The translations under genes and the position numbers were made by a program. A stretch of 46,809 nucleotides of DNA from an uncultured Methylophilaceae bacterium (GTDB lineage Bacteria; Pseudomonadota; Gammaproteobacteria; Burkholderiales; Methylophilaceae), in assembly GCA_903914945.1 (NCBI GenBank), contig CAIWQV010000045.1, positions 1 to 46,809 on the forward strand, in the 5' to 3' direction. Positions 9,912 to 19,333 of the stretch are shown piece by piece (the first letter of the stretch is position 1; each line of letters begins with the position of its first letter). The notes under the pieces were generated by a model. The model was not told the DNA's origin and ran no database searches. It worked only from the letters and a program-made list of their open reading frames with translations.

Positions 9912-11174
9912 ATGTCATCTACCCCCTTAATACTTAAATCCTTTTTCAAAAAATTTAAGAAGTCTAAGAAATCAAATTTTGAAATCGATTTTAAAAAAAT
10001 CGATATTAGTCTTATTAGTGTTCATGCAATTAAAACGATTCAAGTGCTAGAAGAAAATGGCTTTGAAGCCTACCTTGTAGGAGGAGCTGTGCGCGATCTT
10101 CTTTTTGGGATTAAGCCTAAAGATTTTGACGTAGTTACAAATGCGACGCCTGATCAAATTCATCATTTATTCAGGCGATCTAGGTTGATTGGGAGGAGAT
10201 TTAAGTTAGTTCATGTAATTTACGGTCGTGAAATTATTGAAGTTTCTACTTATCGATCACAACAAAAAGAAATTCTTCAGGCTGATGGGTCTATAGTTAA
10301 AGATGATAATCACTACGGCACAATTGAAGAAGATGCCGTAAGACGTGACTTCACAATTAATGCTATGTTTTATAGCCCCTCAAACCACAAGCTTGTCGAT
10401 TTCCATGACGGGCTAGATGATCTTAACCGTGGCATTATTCGAATCATTGGCAATGCAGAACAAAGATATCAAGAAGATCCAATTCGTATTCTCAGAGCTT
10501 TCCGTGTATGTGCAAAACTTAATATGGCGCTTAATGAAACCTCAAGAGCTCCTATAAAAAAATTAGTCCCTTTGCTCCATGACATTCCTCATTCTAGATT
10601 ATTCGATGAAGTCATCAAATTTTTCTTAACAGGTCATGCGTTGAATAGTTATAGAGTAATGCAAGATGAAAATATTTACTCACAATTTTTCTTAAGTCCA
10701 GAATCTGAATTAAAAGATATTGATCTTTTTATTTCAAATGGCCTTAAAAATACTGACCTCAGAATAAACCAAGACAAATCATGCAACCCAAGTTTCTTAT
10801 TTTCATTTTTATTATGGCATCAGGTAAACGTCTTATGGGATCGATACAAACTCGAATTGAAACATTCTATTGCAGGGCTGAACCAAGCAATCGACGAGGT
10901 CATAGAAAAACAAATTAAGCTTTTTCCTATTCATAAGCGCTTCACAATTACTATGAAAGAAATTTGGCGATTACAGCCACGATTTGAAAACCAATCTCCT
11001 AAAAAAATATACCGATTATTACTTCATCCTAGATTTAGAGCGGCGTATGATTTTATGTTACTTAGATGCGAATCTAATCAATTAGATAAAAATATTGGCA
11101 TATGGTGGACTTCATTTATTGATGCCGATCATCACGAAAAATCATTAATGGTTAAACAACTGACACGTAAATAA
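9912..11174 (+). CDS. pcnB: poly(A) polymerase I / tRNA nucleotidyltransferase family
   Basis: AYLVGGAVRDLLFGIKPKDFDVVTNATPDQ; DPIRILRAFR; bacterial PcnB layout. Confidence 0.93.
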   Translation: MSSTPLILKSFFKKFKKSKKSNFEIDFKKIDISLISVHAIKTIQVLEENGFEAYLVGGAVRDLLFGIKPKDFDVVTNATPDQIHHLFRRSRLIGRRFKLVHVIYGREIIEVSTYRSQQKEILQADGSIVKDDNHYGTIEEDAVRRDFTINAMFYSPSNHKLVDFHDGLDDLNRGIIRIIGNAEQRYQEDPIRILRAFRVCAKLNMALNETSRAPIKKLVPLLHDIPHSRLFDEVIKFFLTGHALNSYRVMQDENIYSQFFLSPESELKDIDLFISNGLKNTDLRINQDKSCNPSFLFSFLLWHQVNVLWDRYKLELKHSIAGLNQAIDEVIEKQIKLFPIHKRFTITMKEIWRLQPRFENQSPKKIYRLLLHPRFRAAYDFMLLRCESNQLDKNIGIWWTSFIDADHHEKSLMVKQLTRK

Positions 11175-11180
11175 TTCTGA

Positions 11181-11666
11181 ATGAGTACGAGAGCTTATAT
11201 TGCAATTGGAAGTAATCTTGCGGAGCCGATGAAGCAGGTGATCGCTGCATGGGATGAGATTGCAAACTTGCCTAAAAGTAAACTCATTCAGAAATCGAGT
11301 TTATATGTGAGTAAGCCTTTAGGTTATAAAGATCAGCCCGATTTTGTTAATGCTGTCGTATTGTTAGAGACAGAGCTGACTCCTCACGAACTCTTATCAG
11401 AACTCCAGTCTTTAGAAGACTTGCACGAAAGAGTTCGTTCTTTTCCTAATGCGCCAAGGACACTTGACTTAGATATTATCTTATTCGGGAACCTGGAAAT
11501 TAATGACTCTCACCTTATCGTTCCCCACCCAAGAATGCACGAGAGAGCTTTTGTAATATTTCCACTTCAAGAAATTAGTGCAAATATTTCTATTCCTCAT
11601 ATTGGAGATATCGCTAAAATAGCAAAAGGATTCGACCCTGAAAGTGCTAAACGTATAACCTTATGA
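11181..11666 (+). CDS. folK: 2-amino-4-hydroxy-6-hydroxymethyldihydropteridine pyrophosphokinase
   Basis: AYIAIGSNL..., PRTLDLDIILFG, LIVPHPRMHERAFV. Confidence 0.96.
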   Translation: MSTRAYIAIGSNLAEPMKQVIAAWDEIANLPKSKLIQKSSLYVSKPLGYKDQPDFVNAVVLLETELTPHELLSELQSLEDLHERVRSFPNAPRTLDLDIILFGNLEINDSHLIVPHPRMHERAFVIFPLQEISANISIPHIGDIAKIAKGFDPESAKRITL

Positions 11667-12310
11667 ACATCTTTGATAAATTCCCCTATATTGTAATTGA
11701 AGGTCCTATCGGATCCGGAAAATCAACGCTCGCAAAGATTTTAGCTGATCGATTCTCAGTACATTTTTTAAGTGAAAAGGCGGAAAAAAACCCTTTTTTA
11801 CCTAAGTTTTATGAAGATATGAAGCGTTATGCGCTATCAACCCAATTATTTTTTCTTTTTCAACGCGCTGATCAAATCCAGAAAATATCTCAAAAGGATA
11901 TGTTCAAGGAATCAATCATTGCAGACTTTTTTCTTGAAAAAGATCCTATCTTTGCAAAGATTAATTTAGATGAAGAAGAATTTAAGCTATACCATCAAAT
12001 ATTTTCACATTTACAATTAAAAGCACCTAAACCCGACCTTATTATTTACATTCAAACCTCAGTAGAAACTCTGGAGAAAAGAATTAAAGAAAGAAATATT
12101 GATTTTGAAATAGATATTTCCATCGGATACTTAGAGGCGATAGCTGAGTCTTATAGTCAATTTTTTCATAGTTATGATTACTCTCCTGTACTAATTCTTA
12201 ATAATGAGAATTTAGATATTCTTAAAGATAAAAATGCAATTGATCTTTTAATCAAAAGAATTATGAACATTAAAAGTAATCGAGAGTTTTTTAATCCCCA
12301 GCTCGTATGA
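11663..12310 (+). CDS. deoxynucleoside kinase family protein
   Basis: VIEGPIGSGKSTLA P-loop; dNK-like; ATGA overlap with folK. Confidence 0.88.
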   Translation: MNIFDKFPYIVIEGPIGSGKSTLAKILADRFSVHFLSEKAEKNPFLPKFYEDMKRYALSTQLFFLFQRADQIQKISQKDMFKESIIADFFLEKDPIFAKINLDEEEFKLYHQIFSHLQLKAPKPDLIIYIQTSVETLEKRIKERNIDFEIDISIGYLEAIAESYSQFFHSYDYSPVLILNNENLDILKDKNAIDLLIKRIMNIKSNREFFNPQLV

Positions 12311-13062
12311 ACTTATCCTCTTTTAAATCCATGAAAAAGAATGGTAAAAAAATTACCGTATTAACTTGCTATGACGCAACATTCGCCTCTCTTTTAGAAT
12401 CTATTGGTGTGCATGCACTTCTAGTTGGAGATTCTTTAGGAATGGTCATTAAAGGCGATCGGAATACACATCATGTTTCACTGGACGATATGATTTATCA
12501 TACGAAAGCGGTATCTCGAGGCGCTTCATCCTCATTCATTATTGCTGATCTACCTGTTGATACTTATTCTACAAATGAGGTCGCTTATAAAAATGCTTTA
12601 GCGCTTATTGAAGCAGGCGCAGATATGGTTAAACTCGAAGGTGGTAAGTCATTAGCGCCTATTGTGAAGTATTTAAAAGCAAAAGGTATAGAAGTCTGCG
12701 GGCACATAGGACATATGCCCCAAAGCGTTCATGATAAAAGTAATAAAACTATACAAGATGTATTAAAAAAATCATTAGAGACTATTTTAGAAGATGCAAG
12801 GACGTTGGAAAAATCTGGCGTTGATATGTTAGTGCTTTCTTCTGTTCCAGAAGATATTGCTAAAGAAATTACAGAAACTGTATCTGTTCCGACAATTGGT
12901 TTTCATTCAGGACAACATTGCAATGGTGAAGTATTTATTTTGTATGACTTACTTATCAATTCTGACGCCCCAAATGATCTCTATGTGAGCAATGTAAACT
13001 CTCCTCATAAGACTGGAATTATCAAAGACTTTCTTTTGCAATTCATAAAAAATCATTCATAA
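12307..13062 (+). CDS. panB: divergent 3-methyl-2-oxobutanoate hydroxymethyltransferase-like protein
   Basis: PanB fold motifs LLVGDSLGMV, ADLPV, MVKLEGG, GHIGHMPQSVH, but several hallmark motifs are altered (see findings). Confidence 0.85.
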   Translation: MNLSSFKSMKKNGKKITVLTCYDATFASLLESIGVHALLVGDSLGMVIKGDRNTHHVSLDDMIYHTKAVSRGASSSFIIADLPVDTYSTNEVAYKNALALIEAGADMVKLEGGKSLAPIVKYLKAKGIEVCGHIGHMPQSVHDKSNKTIQDVLKKSLETILEDARTLEKSGVDMLVLSSVPEDIAKEITETVSVPTIGFHSGQHCNGEVFILYDLLINSDAPNDLYVSNVNSPHKTGIIKDFLLQFIKNHS

Positions 13063-13064
13063 AC

Positions 13065-13901
13065 ATGCAGATCATTCATGCCAACTATGAATTAATTGAT
13101 ATCTTAAAACCTCTAACAAATATCGCTTTTGTTCCTACTATGGGTAACCTGCATGAAGGCCATCTTACCCTCATTCAAGAAGCCTTTAAAAAATCGAAGT
13201 ATGTTGTAGTAAGTATTTTTATTAATCCACTTCAGTTTAATTCGAATGAGGATTTTAAAAAATACCCTAGAACGCTAGAAGAAGATCTAGCTATGCTTAA
13301 AAAAATTGGTGTACCTTTTGTATTTGTGCCTTCTGAAAGTGAGATGCTTGATCCATTGCAAACAGTTGAAATTCATTTACCCCAAATTGCTTATGATTTA
13401 TGTGGCAAATTTAGACCAGGTCATTTTGAGGGTGTTGCAGCAATCGTGAACAAACTATTTAATGTTGTTCAGCCAGAAATGGCTTTTTTCGGAAAGAAGG
13501 ATTTTCAGCAACTTTTCTTAATCAGAGAGCTTGTGAGACAACTTGATTCTCCTATTAAGATTATGTCAGTTGATACAGTGAGGCATGAAGATGGTCTAGC
13601 AAGAAGCTCAAGAAATAGTTTACTTAATGTGGAAGATAGAAAAAAAGCGCCTCAACTATTCCAGACATTGAGTAGTATGAAAGAAAAAGCTATCAAAAAA
13701 AGCCTGTCTTTTAGTGAGATTGAAGCTTTCGGCACTCAATCATTAAATGCAGCTGGTTGGATTGTTGACTACCTTACTATTCGATCTTCTCAATCGCTTG
13801 AATCCCCAGTTCGCGATGAAAATCAACTAGTTATTCTAGGTGCCGCCACTTTAGGATCAGTTCGCCTTATCGATAATATTGAATTTTGCATCCATGATTG
13901 A
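13065..13901 (+). CDS. panC: pantothenate synthetase
   Basis: VPTMGNLHEGHLTLI, FINPLQF, FGKKDFQQL, GLARSSRNSLL. Confidence 0.96.
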   Translation: MQIIHANYELIDILKPLTNIAFVPTMGNLHEGHLTLIQEAFKKSKYVVVSIFINPLQFNSNEDFKKYPRTLEEDLAMLKKIGVPFVFVPSESEMLDPLQTVEIHLPQIAYDLCGKFRPGHFEGVAAIVNKLFNVVQPEMAFFGKKDFQQLFLIRELVRQLDSPIKIMSVDTVRHEDGLARSSRNSLLNVEDRKKAPQLFQTLSSMKEKAIKKSLSFSEIEAFGTQSLNAAGWIVDYLTIRSSQSLESPVRDENQLVILGAATLGSVRLIDNIEFCIHD

Positions 13902-13913
13902 ACTAGCTATAAT
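13886..13913 (+). promoter_or_regulatory. putative sigma70 promoter for panD operon, inside the 3' end of panC
   Basis: TTGCAT(13886-13891)-N16-TATAAT(13908-13913), about 50 bp before panD. Confidence 0.55.
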
Positions 13914-13949
13914 AGGACATCCTTTTGACCTAGTTTTGTAGTTAAATAT

Positions 13950-14330
13950 ATGCAAAGAATCATGCTCAAATCTAAGCTTCATCGCGTTCAAGTGACTCAT
14001 TCAGAACTTGAATATGAAGGCTCATGTGCCATTGATGAAACATTGCTTGAAGCTGCTCAAATTCGGGAATATGAGCAAATTGCTATCTACAATATTACCA
14101 ATGGGGAGCGTTTTACAACTTACGCTATCAGAGCCCAAAGAAATTCCGGTGTGATTTCTATTAATGGGGCTGCCGCTCATAAAGCTAACCCAGGAGATCT
14201 AATTATTATCGCGACTTATGGGAATTACAGTGAGCTAGAGCTTGAGAAATACAAGCCCGCACTTATTTACGTCAACGAAAAAAATCATATTATTGCAAAA
14301 AAAGATTCTATTCAGATTCAGGCTGCTTAA
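13950..14330 (+). CDS. panD: aspartate 1-decarboxylase
   Basis: [38 protein letters not shown]; may start at the ATG at 13962. Confidence 0.95.
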   Translation: MQRIMLKSKLHRVQVTHSELEYEGSCAIDETLLEAAQIREYEQIAIYNITNGERFTTYAIRAQRNSGVISINGAAAHKANPGDLIIIATYGNYSELELEKYKPALIYVNEKNHIIAKKDSIQIQAA

Positions 14331-14336
14331 ATATCG

Positions 14337-14699
14337 ATGACCTTAAACGATATTAAAAAGGCCGTAGTTGAAGCGCTTGAAGACATCAAAGCATTTGATA
14401 TAGAAGTCATCGATGTAAGAAAGCTTACAACCGTTACAAGTTTTATGGTTGTTGCAAGCGCCAATTCAACAAGACAAACTAAAGCACTGGCGCATAATAT
14501 TTGTGAAAAAATGAAATCACTTGATATTCATATCAATGGGATTGAAGGAGAAAAAGACGGCGAATGGGTCTTGGTTGATGTGGATGATGTCATTGTTCAT
14601 ATCATGCTCCCTACCACAAGAGCCTATTACAATCTCGAGGAATTATGGATGGCGCCTTCTAAAAAGCAAACTCCAAAAAAAATTAGCTCGCTTCATTGA
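14337..14699 (+). CDS. rsfS: ribosomal silencing factor
   Basis: DIEVIDVRKLTTVTSFMVVASANSTRQTKA...EGEKDGEWVLVDVDDVIVHIM. Confidence 0.95.
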   Translation: MTLNDIKKAVVEALEDIKAFDIEVIDVRKLTTVTSFMVVASANSTRQTKALAHNICEKMKSLDIHINGIEGEKDGEWVLVDVDDVIVHIMLPTTRAYYNLEELWMAPSKKQTPKKISSLH

Positions 14700-15157
14700 A
14701 AATCAAAATCATATCGATTGGCAATAAAATGCCAAATTGGATTAGCGAAGCTTTCGAAGGTTATATTGCAAAGCTCAGCTATGAATTCACGCCACAACTG
14801 ATCGAAATAAAACCTGAAAAAAAATTTGACTCCATCGAACAAAAGAAATTAAGTGAGGCTGAGAAAATTTTAACTCATATTGAAAAAGAATTTCTAATCG
14901 TACTCGATGAAAAAGGAATTCAATTCACATCTCAAGAGCTTGCTCAAAAACTTAATCACTGGTCAGAGCATTTTAAACAAATTGCTTTTGTGATTGGAGG
15001 GGCTGATGGTATTCATGAAAATGTCCTTCAAAAAGCCAATTTAATTTGGAGCCTTTCCAAATCTACGTTTCCTCATGCATTCGTAAGAGTTTTAATTGCA
15101 GAACAGTTATATAGAGCCCATTCTATTTTAGAAAATCATCCTTATCATCGTGAGTAA
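14696..15157 (+). CDS. rlmH: 23S rRNA (pseudouridine1915-N3)-methyltransferase
   Basis: FVIGGADGIHENV...TFPHAFVRVLIAEQLYRAHSILENHPYHRE; TTG start overlapping the rsfS stop. Confidence 0.95.
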   Translation: MKIKIISIGNKMPNWISEAFEGYIAKLSYEFTPQLIEIKPEKKFDSIEQKKLSEAEKILTHIEKEFLIVLDEKGIQFTSQELAQKLNHWSEHFKQIAFVIGGADGIHENVLQKANLIWSLSKSTFPHAFVRVLIAEQLYRAHSILENHPYHRE

Positions 15158-16556
15158 AAAGTATAAAAATTCACTCGTTTGGTTTAGAAGGGATTTGCGT
15201 GATTATGATCACGCTGCTTTATCGCATGCATTGCAAGAATCAGAACATGTTTTCTGTATATTTATTTTTGATAAAGAAATTTTGAATGCTTTAAAAAGTA
15301 AAGAAGATAGAAGGGTTGAATTTATATGGGAAAGTATAAAAGAACTTAAAGAAAGTCTGATACGAAATAAATCAGATTTAATCGTGTTACACGATAAAGC
15401 TTTTGAAGCTATGTCTTATGCAATCGATCAATTTAAAATTGAAGCTATCTTCACGAATAGAGACTATGAGCCAGCTGCCATAACAAGAGATGAGCAGATT
15501 AAAAAGCTTGCGAGCTCAAAAAATATTGCATTTCATGATTTTAAAGATCAGGTAGTCTTTGAGAAAAATGAAATCCTTACGGCTCTCGAAAAGCCTTATA
15601 CCGTTTTTACGCCTTATAAAAATAATTACTTAAAAAAACTCAGTCAAATGACGATGCCTCGTTTTGACATTGATCCATGGATCAAAAATCTTGCTCAATT
15701 TAAATCTCAACCTTTACTAACTCTTAAAGACATGGGCTTTCAAGCAACTAACCTTCATGATATTAAAATTCATACAGGTATGTCTGGAGGCAAGTTACTC
15801 GTTGACGATTTTAAGGAGAGAATAGCTCTCTATAAAAAAACGCGGGATTTTCCAGCAATTAAAGGCGTTTCTTATTTGTCTGTCCATTTGCGATTTGGCA
15901 CAGTCTCTATAAGACAACTCTTTCGTTTAGCGCAGGAATCATTTAACGAAGGTGCTGAAACATGGCTCAATGAATTAATATGGCGCGAATTTTATTTTCA
16001 AATTCTATTTCATCGCCCTGATGTCGCAATTGGTAAGGCATTCAAAAAAGAATATGAATCGATCGCTTTTGAAAACAATCCTGATTATTTTAAAGCTTGG
16101 ACTGAAGGTAAAACGGGCTACCCTATAGTGGACGCCGCAATAAGACAGCTTAACCAAACAGGCTTTATGCATAACAGGCTGAGAATGATTGCCGCTTCTT
16201 TTTTAGTCAAAGATCTTCTCGTTGATTGGCGATGGGGTGAGGCTTATTTTGCAGAAAGACTGATTGATTTCGACTTAAGCGCTAATAATGGCGGTTGGCA
16301 ATGGGCAGCATCCACAGGATGTGATGCTCAGCCCTGGTTTAGGATTTTTAACCCAATTACACAATCAACACGCTTCGATCCCCAGGGGAAATTTATTAAA
16401 AAATATATCCCCGAACTTAAAAATTGTACTGATGAAGAGGTTCATGCACCTTGGCTGAGTCAAAAGGCCGAACAATTTAACTACCCAAACCCTATTGTTG
16501 AACACGCCTCTCAAAGAATTAAGGCCTTAGCCCTCTATAAATCGGTTAAAAATTAA
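15150..16556 (+). CDS. phrB: deoxyribodipyrimidine photo-lyase
   Basis: LVWFRRDLRDYDHAAL; FAD-binding C-domain motifs ELIWREFYFQIL, NRLRMIAASFLVKDLLVDWRWGE. GTG start. Confidence 0.95.
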   Translation: MSKKYKNSLVWFRRDLRDYDHAALSHALQESEHVFCIFIFDKEILNALKSKEDRRVEFIWESIKELKESLIRNKSDLIVLHDKAFEAMSYAIDQFKIEAIFTNRDYEPAAITRDEQIKKLASSKNIAFHDFKDQVVFEKNEILTALEKPYTVFTPYKNNYLKKLSQMTMPRFDIDPWIKNLAQFKSQPLLTLKDMGFQATNLHDIKIHTGMSGGKLLVDDFKERIALYKKTRDFPAIKGVSYLSVHLRFGTVSIRQLFRLAQESFNEGAETWLNELIWREFYFQILFHRPDVAIGKAFKKEYESIAFENNPDYFKAWTEGKTGYPIVDAAIRQLNQTGFMHNRLRMIAASFLVKDLLVDWRWGEAYFAERLIDFDLSANNGGWQWAASTGCDAQPWFRIFNPITQSTRFDPQGKFIKKYIPELKNCTDEEVHAPWLSQKAEQFNYPNPIVEHASQRIKALALYKSVKN

Positions 16557-16668
16557 GGTGTTGTTTTTATACAACAACAAAAGCCTGCCAAAGCTTAATT
16601 TTCAATAACTTATGGACAAAAAAACAACAATCGCAGATAATTTGATTAATCTTTATAGAAAAGTTTTC

Positions 16669-17391
16669 ATGACGAAACATATCAATAAATTCCTTGTAGC
16701 AATCTTAGTGACTTTTTTCATGTTTGGTTGTGCATCTCCGCAAAACAAAGACCCTCTCGAAGGCCTCAATCGAACAGTTTACAAATTTAATGATGTTGTC
16801 GATAACGTGGCATTAAAGCCAGTAGCTAAAGGTTATCAAGCTATAACACCCGATCCAATTCAAACAGGTGTAAATAACTTTTTTAGAAATATTCGTGATG
16901 TAGTGACACTTGTGAATGAATTATTCCAATTCAAATTTAAACAAGGTGTTAATACAGCAGGTCGTGTAGCCTTAAATACAACGGTGGGTGTGCTCGGTAT
17001 ATTTGATGTACATTCAAAAAGTGGTGGCGTTCGAACCCAAGAAGATTTCGGCCAAACCCTTGGATACTACGGCTTTGATAGCGGCGCTTATTTAGTCTTA
17101 CCAATCATTGGCCCATCAAGCACAAGAGATGGTATTGGCTTCTTAACTGATGCATTCTTCTTCGACCCAATTACTTACATTAATGATGACACATCAAGAT
17201 ATGTTACAACTGCAGTGCTTATTGTGGACAAACGTGCCGAACTTCTTGATGATACAGATATCCGTGATCAAGCCTTTGACCCATATGCATTTATGCGCGA
17301 CTCATATCTTCAATATAGAGAAAACCGCGTTAAAGATGGTGCAGAAGACCCAGTCGGTGTGAGACCTTACACAGTTCCTCTCGGTAATTAA
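16669..17391 (+). CDS. mlaA: MlaA/VacJ family outer-membrane lipoprotein
   Basis: Lipobox FMFGC; DPLEGLNRTVYKFND; YLVLPIIGPSSTRDGIG. ATG 16669 gives a clean signal peptide. Confidence 0.93.
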   Translation: MTKHINKFLVAILVTFFMFGCASPQNKDPLEGLNRTVYKFNDVVDNVALKPVAKGYQAITPDPIQTGVNNFFRNIRDVVTLVNELFQFKFKQGVNTAGRVALNTTVGVLGIFDVHSKSGGVRTQEDFGQTLGYYGFDSGAYLVLPIIGPSSTRDGIGFLTDAFFFDPITYINDDTSRYVTTAVLIVDKRAELLDDTDIRDQAFDPYAFMRDSYLQYRENRVKDGAEDPVGVRPYTVPLGN

Positions 17392-17402
17392 TTAAGTTTT
17401 CA

Positions 17403-18737
17403 TCAGCTAGAAGCAATACTCATTGTTTCTAGCAAGATCGATCCCGTTAGTTTCGATCCATTTCTATAAACATCATTCCCAATCGCTACAATGTGTTTCA
17501 GCATGTCTTTCATGTTGCCCGCAATGGTAATTTCCTCAACCGGATAAGCAATCACGCCGTTTTCAATCCAATATCCTGCAGCGCCTCTAGAATAGTCTCC
17601 TGTGACCATATTGAGCCCGTGACCGAGTAACTCCGTCACAAGCAGACCTTGATGCATTGTTTTCATAAGATCTTGTAAATTTTTATTGCTAGTCTTAACA
17701 ATTAAATTATGAGCGCCGCCAGCGTTACCTGTTGATTCCATGCCGAGTTTTCTCGCGGAATAAGAAGACAAAAGATATCCATTAACAACCCCTTGATCAA
17801 TTAATAATCTTTTATGAGTTGCAACACCTTCATCGTCAAACATGGAGCTTGCATCACCTCTTAAAAGGAAGGGGTCTTCTTCGATGGTGAGATGATCACT
17901 GGCCACCTTTTCCCCAAGTGAATTTAAAAGAAAAGAAGATTGACGGTATAAATTACCGCCTGAGATCGCTGAAATAAGAGATGAAATAAGTCCTGCAGCT
18001 ATAGGTGCCTCAAAAATTACTGGGGCATGACATGTTTTAATTTTTTGTGCGCCTAATCGAGAAAGTGTTCTTGTTCCAGCTAATGTTCCTATAGATTCTG
18101 GAGACTCTAAATCTTCAACATGTCTTGCAGATGAATACCAATAATCTCTTTGCATCATCGATTTTTCTTCTGCAATGACAGAGCACCCTATGGAGTGTCT
18201 TGATGTTGGGTAGCCCCCTTCAAAGCCGTGACTATTAGCATAGATAAAAATACCCTCTGAAGATGAAACACTCGCTCCTTCGGAATTGGTAATTTTTTGA
18301 CTCACATCAAGCGCTGACGCCTCGCAAACTTTCGCAAGATCAATTAAATGATCGATAGAAATGTCCCAAGGGTTGTATAGATCGAGATCTTGCATATTAG
18401 TCGCCATAAGCTTTTTATCAGCTAGACCAAATAAAGGATCTGGCGCTGTATAACGTGCAATATTAAAAGCGGCGTCTACGGTATCTTCAATACTTTGATC
18501 AGACAGATCTGAGGAGCTTGAGCTACCCTTTCGCTGCCCGTTATAAAGTGTCACAGAAAAACCTTTGTCTCTATTAATTTCAAGGGTTTCAAGATTGCCT
18601 AAACGTATAGAAACATTTTGACCTGTGCCATAACTTATCTCAACCTCAGATGCAGTCGCACCTATTTTTTTTGCGTAATTAAGTGTGCGATCAGCAATTT
18701 TCTTTAAATGCTCTAAATCAAATTGATTTTTTTTCAT
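17403..18737 (-). CDS. pmbA: metalloprotease PmbA/TldE family
   Basis: TldD/PmbA-type sequence (GYPTSRHSIGCSVIAE, GDYSRGAAGYWIENG). Confidence 0.94.
   Translation of the reverse strand: MKKNQFDLEHLKKIADRTLNYAKKIGATASEVEISYGTGQNVSIRLGNLETLEINRDKGFSVTLYNGQRKGSSSSSDLSDQSIEDTVDAAFNIARYTAPDPLFGLADKKLMATNMQDLDLYNPWDISIDHLIDLAKVCEASALDVSQKITNSEGASVSSSEGIFIYANSHGFEGGYPTSRHSIGCSVIAEEKSMMQRDYWYSSARHVEDLESPESIGTLAGTRTLSRLGAQKIKTCHAPVIFEAPIAAGLISSLISAISGGNLYRQSSFLLNSLGEKVASDHLTIEEDPFLLRGDASSMFDDEGVATHKRLLIDQGVVNGYLLSSYSARKLGMESTGNAGGAHNLIVKTSNKNLQDLMKTMHQGLLVTELLGHGLNMVTGDYSRGAAGYWIENGVIAYPVEEITIAGNMKDMLKHIVAIGNDVYRNGSKLTGSILLETMSIASS
17406..17433 (+). other. 12-bp stem hairpin just after mlaA, inside the last codons of convergent pmbA
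   Basis: GCTAGAAGCAAT-actc-ATTGTTTCTAGC; fully paired in + RNA with one G:U, one A:C mismatch in - RNA. No U-tract. Confidence 0.65.
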
Positions 18738-18812
18738 GTCTTTATAGGTGAGAAAGTAAACCCTGTTATCATAACTTAGAAATAGTCACTCTATTAACTC
18801 ACAAATATTCAT

Positions 18813-19313
18813 ATGGTAAAAGATAAAGACCTCGAAAAAAATACCGTCAGTAGAACGCAGCTCAAACTTGAAGCAGAAAAACTTCAGTCGATCGGATTGA
18901 AATTATGTGATTTATCTACCTCTAAATTAAAAGCCTTAGATCTGCCGCCCAACTTACTTGAGGCTATTCTTGCGATGCAAAAAATTACAAGCAATGGCGC
19001 TAAAAGGCGCCAGAGTCAGTATATTGGGAAGCTTATGAGGAATTTTGACACCACTGAATTAAATACCATCATGACTTTTTGGGACCAACAAGAGCTTAAA
19101 GAAAAGCAACATTTTCATAATGTCGAACTATGGCGTAAAAAATTAGTTGAAGAGCCAGGAAGTGTTAATGATTTCTTATCCAAACACCCTACCGACAAAA
19201 AATTAATTCTTTTAGACACGATTAAAGAAGCCATTGAAGAAAAGAATAAAGATAAGGCTCCAAAATATAATCGCGAATTATTTAAACTTATTAAAAAAAT
19301 TATAGAGCAATAA
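18813..19313 (+). CDS. darP: YjgA/DarP ribosome-associated protein
   Basis: RRQSQYIGKLMR motif and overall layout of DUF615. Confidence 0.9.
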   Translation: MVKDKDLEKNTVSRTQLKLEAEKLQSIGLKLCDLSTSKLKALDLPPNLLEAILAMQKITSNGAKRRQSQYIGKLMRNFDTTELNTIMTFWDQQELKEKQHFHNVELWRKKLVEEPGSVNDFLSKHPTDKKLILLDTIKEAIEEKNKDKAPKYNRELFKLIKKIIEQ

Positions 19314-19333
19314 AATTATCTTTTATTAAGCTC
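19305..19333 (-). other. bulged hairpin spanning both stop codons of convergent darP and the PDZ gene
   Basis: GAGC-AATAAAA-ttatc-TTTTATT-aa-GCTC; on the minus strand followed by tataattttttt. Confidence 0.5.

Noticed and set aside
16559-16576. Inverted repeat TGTTGT-ttttat-ACAACA just after phrB as a terminator
   Set aside because: Only a 6-bp AT-rich stem with no U-tract; consistent with chance in this composition.
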